Shown in pieces: positions 60,524 through 64,000 of a DNA stretch of 64,000 nt. Every line of letters begins with the position of its first letter. Positions within the stretch are counted from its first letter, which is position 1. The DNA comes from Saururus chinensis. Taxonomy: Eukaryota > Streptophyta > Magnoliopsida > Piperales > Saururaceae. The position numbers were made by a program, and so were the translations under genes. The stretch lies in contig CP141142.1 in NCBI GenBank assembly GCA_035235625.1, forward strand, positions 38,326,995 to 38,390,994, read 5' to 3'. The notes beneath the pieces were generated by a model. That model ran no database searches and was not told the origin of the DNA. It saw nothing but the letters and a program-made list of their open reading frames with translations.

Positions 60524-61234
60524 ATCAACAAGTTCTAAGTGATAGAGCGAGACATGTGATGCATGTGGTCTCGGCTCAGTGATGGAGTGAGACATGTGAA
60601 TGCATTGGATTTGCTCTGGGATAAAGTGAGGCATGTTGTGGAGGTCATGTGGTGCTCGTCTCTATGATAGAGCGAGATATGTATTACTGGTGTTTTACGG
60701 GTTTTTGTATAACCCCGATTAAATATTCGGGTATACATATGTGTTTTCGTATAGTTTGATGTATGTAGTAGCCAGTAAGTAAAACTATGTATGGATCTGA
60801 TCATATCAGAGTAACATTGCGGATGTTATCCAATACGTACGTAGGTAACCAATGACAAGGCAACATTGGCTTGATCTGAATTAGTTATATAATTAGGTTT
60901 GTTCTAGCTTACGCGTAACAAAGTACTAAAGTTCCGAAGCACGTAGAGGAACAAGAAGACCCTTGCACTCAAAGTTCACTGCTCCCAGTTCTAGGTTTGG
61001 TTTTTATCATTTTTGAACCCTCGGCTCGGGTCGGTTTTCGGGTTCGGGCGTTACACTAACACATCCACATATAACTCCATACCAAACCCTATGTCACATT
61101 TTACCGTCCATCGCTCATACCTCTGCCTCCCACACACATACACATATCCATTTCTTAGGCATGTAGTCATCATACATACGTATAGCCATTCTATATACGT
61201 ATAACATACACATACTTCTATACATACCTCACCA

Positions 61235-61480
61235 ACACACTCGCTAGCCATCACTAGTGCACACACAATTCACATACATTAGCTTACCAACATACTCGCT
61301 AGCCATCACTAGCACATACATACACATCCATACATATAGCTTACTAACATACTTGCTAGATGTCACTAGCACATACATACACATCCATACATGAAGCTTA
61401 CCAACATGCACGCTAGCCATCACTAGCATATACATAGTTTACAAATATACACGCTAGCCATCACTAACACATACATACTT
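61235..61480. repeat. About 60-bp tandem repeat in B3, four to five units
   Basis: Units carry CTAGCCATCACTAGCACATA and CATACACATCCATACAT, homologous to 50295-50530 in B2. Confidence 0.7.
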
Positions 61481-62702
61481 CAAACATACTTACAACCCAC
61501 ATGTATGTCATACACATTTCAACATGACATAATTCATCCTCTTACGTCATGCAAACAGATCATAGTTTAACATCCAAAGCATTGCATCATACAATCCTAG
61601 CATGCTGTTATACATTCAAAGCATGCTATCATGAAATTACGAGTTCAAAGCTCTCCTACCTTGTAATCCATGACGTTTGATGGCGAGCACACGATGGTGG
61701 CAGTGTCGGTGAAGGCCAAAAGTATTGCCAAGATGAGAGAGTTGTTAATCCTGAGGGTTTAGGAAGCGCTGGAAGTACTCACGGCCAAATAGGGTGCACA
61801 AATCAATGCGGCAAAATCCGCAATCCACGGTGGTACACTAGGGTAGCCGGGAGAAAGGTTGTGTCAACATAAGTGTTAGGTGTGACTAAAACTTGAGGTG
61901 TACACACTGAAGGTAGGCTGACGACTGAAAGTATTCAGCCAGCCGCAAACATCAAAATTGGCTGCGGACAATACCCAACAGAGGCGATTTCGCATCAACA
62001 AGGGCCCACATAAGGGCGAAGGGCATGGGGCAATGCTTGAGGATGGAAGAGAGGTGGAGGGCTCTATCTCAACTCCATTCGGTGGCAAAGCTAGCCGATG
62101 GTCAGGTGACACAAATGCGATGCCAAAACCCTAAAATGCACACATGGCTACATGCACATGCAGCCCATCGGGGCGGGGGAGAGGGCTGGACAGAGGACAC
62201 CTAAGGCTTGGAAGGAGCAATAGGGCCATGCCCAAGGGTGGTGACCAACAAAGACGACCTTTGCCATTGTCATGTAGAGGTAGGCTGACTAGAGGCCAAT
62301 CGGTGTCCGGCGGACGTAGGACGGTAAGATGGCAAACCATGGCGCTCTCTATAGCATGGTCAGACATATAATCAGTAGAGGGGGGGCCTAACTCATGCTG
62401 AAAGAAGAGGGGCGGTGCCGCACTAGGGTGGTCAGCCATCTCTAGGTTGAGACCTGCCAAACTAAGGTGGTCCAAAGAGTGTTCGAAGTCCAACGATGCT
62501 ACAGTGGCCCAAAATGTGCAGAAAACATAAGGGGTCGGGGAACACAAGGAGGAGCAAAGGGTTACCGACACTCTAGCCGGCTCCGTCGTGACTCTATCGG
62601 TCGGTTGGAGTTGGGTGAGGGTGAAGGCTCCTGGTGGCGACAACCCTCAGGTGGCCCAACACAGTGAGAAAACACAAATCAAGGGTAGGGGTAGAACCTC
62701 AG

Positions 62703-64000
62703 TAGAGGATATGAGTTTGATGGGCGAAGATTGAAGTGGATTGGTTTGGATCAAAGCGTATGTTGGGGGATTGTTAGACAGTAAGAGTGTGCATAATTAT
62801 ACAAGCATAATGTCCAAATTATAAAGTGAAAAGTAAGCATAATAAGTGAGGTTTTAAGTGAGAGGGTGATAATGGGGATCTATTAGGAGGAGCTCAGTTT
62901 GATGACGTCGGTGTAAGATGTTTTAGCCATAAGGTGGTTGGCAAAGATTGTTGAATATGTAAGATTTTGGTGTACGCTGAGTTATGTTGTGAGATGAATA
63001 GGTAAAATGAAGTTTGTTACCCTGATAAACTAGGGTTTCAGATCAGGCTCAACTTCAGTTTGATCAGTGGATCACTATATATTTAAGAATCTTTGTGGCA
63101 TAATTGTATTGTATAACTTAATTCAAACTTGAATTATAAGCAAAGCTAATGATAGCGTTGTGAGTTTGAGACCTGAGGGTTTCGACAAATTAAGTTTTGT
63201 ATTTGAGCTAGCCGATAATGAGTCAGTTGAGCATTTCTCATGTCTTGCCATAGTGTTTATCCTGTGGTATATTGTCTGTGTGCTATATTGAGCCCCAGAT
63301 GTCTGAAGCTCTGTTGAGAACGTTGTATGTCTTCATTTTGGTCTGCGTGTTGTATTAAGCCCAAACGTTTGATGCTCTATTGAGAGAGTTGTATGATTCT
63401 GCCCAAGAGTGGCACTGTATGATTTATGCCCAAGACTGACATTGGTACTATAAAACTCATAATGGTGGACAATTGTGTGGCACTATAAGACCCATAATGG
63501 TGGGCAATTGTTTGACACTATAAGACCCATAATGGTGGGCAATTGTATGACCCCTAAAGTGTGGGCGTTTATGTTTATGTTTACTCGCTCAGGTAAGTAG
63601 TATCTTGGACCTGCTCTTACCTGTTTGATCCTGTGCCCCATGAGCATTGGTGTGCCCTGCATTCGAAAAAGTCTATGGTGTTTAGTCACTCTCCGGAGGT
63701 TAAGGTAATGCCCCAGTGACATTATTTTCTATTTTGACGCTGAAGCTTATTAGTTGTAAGCTTCAGTGGTCGATAGTATGTGTATGATTATAAGCATAAC
63801 TGTAGGAGTACGAGTATGAGTATGACTGTAAGAGTATGAATATGAGCATGATTGTAAGAGTATGAGTATGAGCACAATTGTAAGAGTATGAGTATGAGCA
63901 TGACTGTAAGAGTATGAGTAAGACTATAAAAGTATGATTCTGAGTAAGACTGTAAGTGTATGATTCTGAGCCCGATTGTAAGAGTATAATTCTGTGCAAG
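62703..64000 (+). mobile_element. LTR B4, inverted family B copy running off the window
   Basis: From GAGGATATGAG at 62703 the sequence follows the reverse complement of B2 from about 50117 down to about 48755: ACAGTAAGAGTGTGCATAAT, CTCAACAGAGCATC-type units in reverse (63300-63400), CCATAATGGTGGGCAATTG (63494, 63531) and the TATGAGTATGACTGTAAGAG minisatellite (63800-64000). It is therefore oriented opposite to B1, B2 and B3. Frames here, such as 63763-63999 on minus, are minisatellite artefacts. Confidence 0.75.

Larger units (their letters stand above)
54715..61055 (+). mobile_element. LTR C3 (family C) inserted in B3, interrupted by A3
   Basis: Left part 54715-54928 (TGTAACGACCCATTTTTCGG) and right part about 60532-61055 (ending GGTTCGGGCGTTACA) match the two ends of C2. 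Flanks CTTAC (54710-54714) and CTAAC (61056-61060) agree at 4/5. B2 has the unoccupied site at 50121-50125. Only about 740 bp of C sequence remains, so roughly 0.9 kb was lost together with the end of A3. Confidence 0.8.
54667..62702 (-). mobile_element. LTR B3 (family B), internally deleted, interrupted by C3 and cut at an inverted junction
   Basis: Starts TGTAACACCCG as a B-type end, but within 20 bp jumps to the segment that in B2 lies at about 50090. About 2.3 kb is therefore missing. After C3 it continues collinear with B2 from about 50126 to 51950: TTACCGTCCATCGC, the CTAGCCATCACTAGC array, CATACAATCCTAGCATGCTG, GTTTGATGGCGAGCACACGA. It stops near 62702 where the orientation flips. No flanking duplication can be read. 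Confidence 0.6.

Noticed and set aside
1..64000. Search for a novel defence, biosynthetic or other multi-gene system
   Set aside because: The five host genes are unrelated and spaced by transposons. Nothing indicates a functional cluster; the unusual content is transposon structure.

Overview
This is a repeat-rich piece of a nuclear plant genome, from a flowering plant. A monocot is likely, because one intronless gene at 22 kb is strongly GC-rich while everything around it is AT-rich, but the window cannot settle this. Genes have spliceosomal GT-AG introns, and there is no sign of bacterial or organellar organisation.

The first 27.5 kb is the genic half, with five recognisable protein genes. 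They are: the 3' end of an importin-alpha gene of the IMPA-9 type (+, 10-1381, four exons); an intronless fasciclin-like arabinogalactan protein (-, 2708-3466); a two-exon DUF1685 protein (+, 7619-8416); an intronless chloroplast-targeted THA8-like PPR protein (-, 21778-22458); and a two-exon S1FA protein (-, 25025-27316, with a 2 kb intron). They are unrelated single genes, not a pathway or cluster. The spacers hold MITE-type foldback copies, a PIF/Harbinger-type MITE with TTA duplications, a three-copy tandem repeat and one candidate small solo LTR.

From 27.9 kb to the end I see no host gene. A non-autonomous hAT-type element (27895-31174) is split by a 2.2 kb solo LTR with a perfect 5-bp target duplication. 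After that come a decayed Ty1/copia remnant (33801-35148) and then a nest of large LTRs. I define three LTR families from the sequence: A (about 3.2-3.5 kb, Ty3/gypsy because one copy keeps gag), B (about 4.7-4.8 kb) and C (1.6-2.2 kb). The nesting is: B1 (36270-54305) contains A1 and A2; A2 contains C2 and B2; C3 (54715-61055) sits in a third B-type copy and contains A3. Most copies are solo LTRs flanked by 5-bp duplications. Several insertions can be confirmed because a sister copy in the same window still has the empty site. The window ends in an inverted B-type copy that meets B3 head to head near 62703.

Most long reading frames in the repeat half are artefacts of tandem repeats without stop codons or of GC-rich LTR sequence. 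I found no tRNA or rRNA gene, no CRISPR array and no convincing new enzymatic system. The most unusual material is the solo-LTR stratigraphy, conserved hairpins inside family C, and CpG-dense patches in young LTRs.
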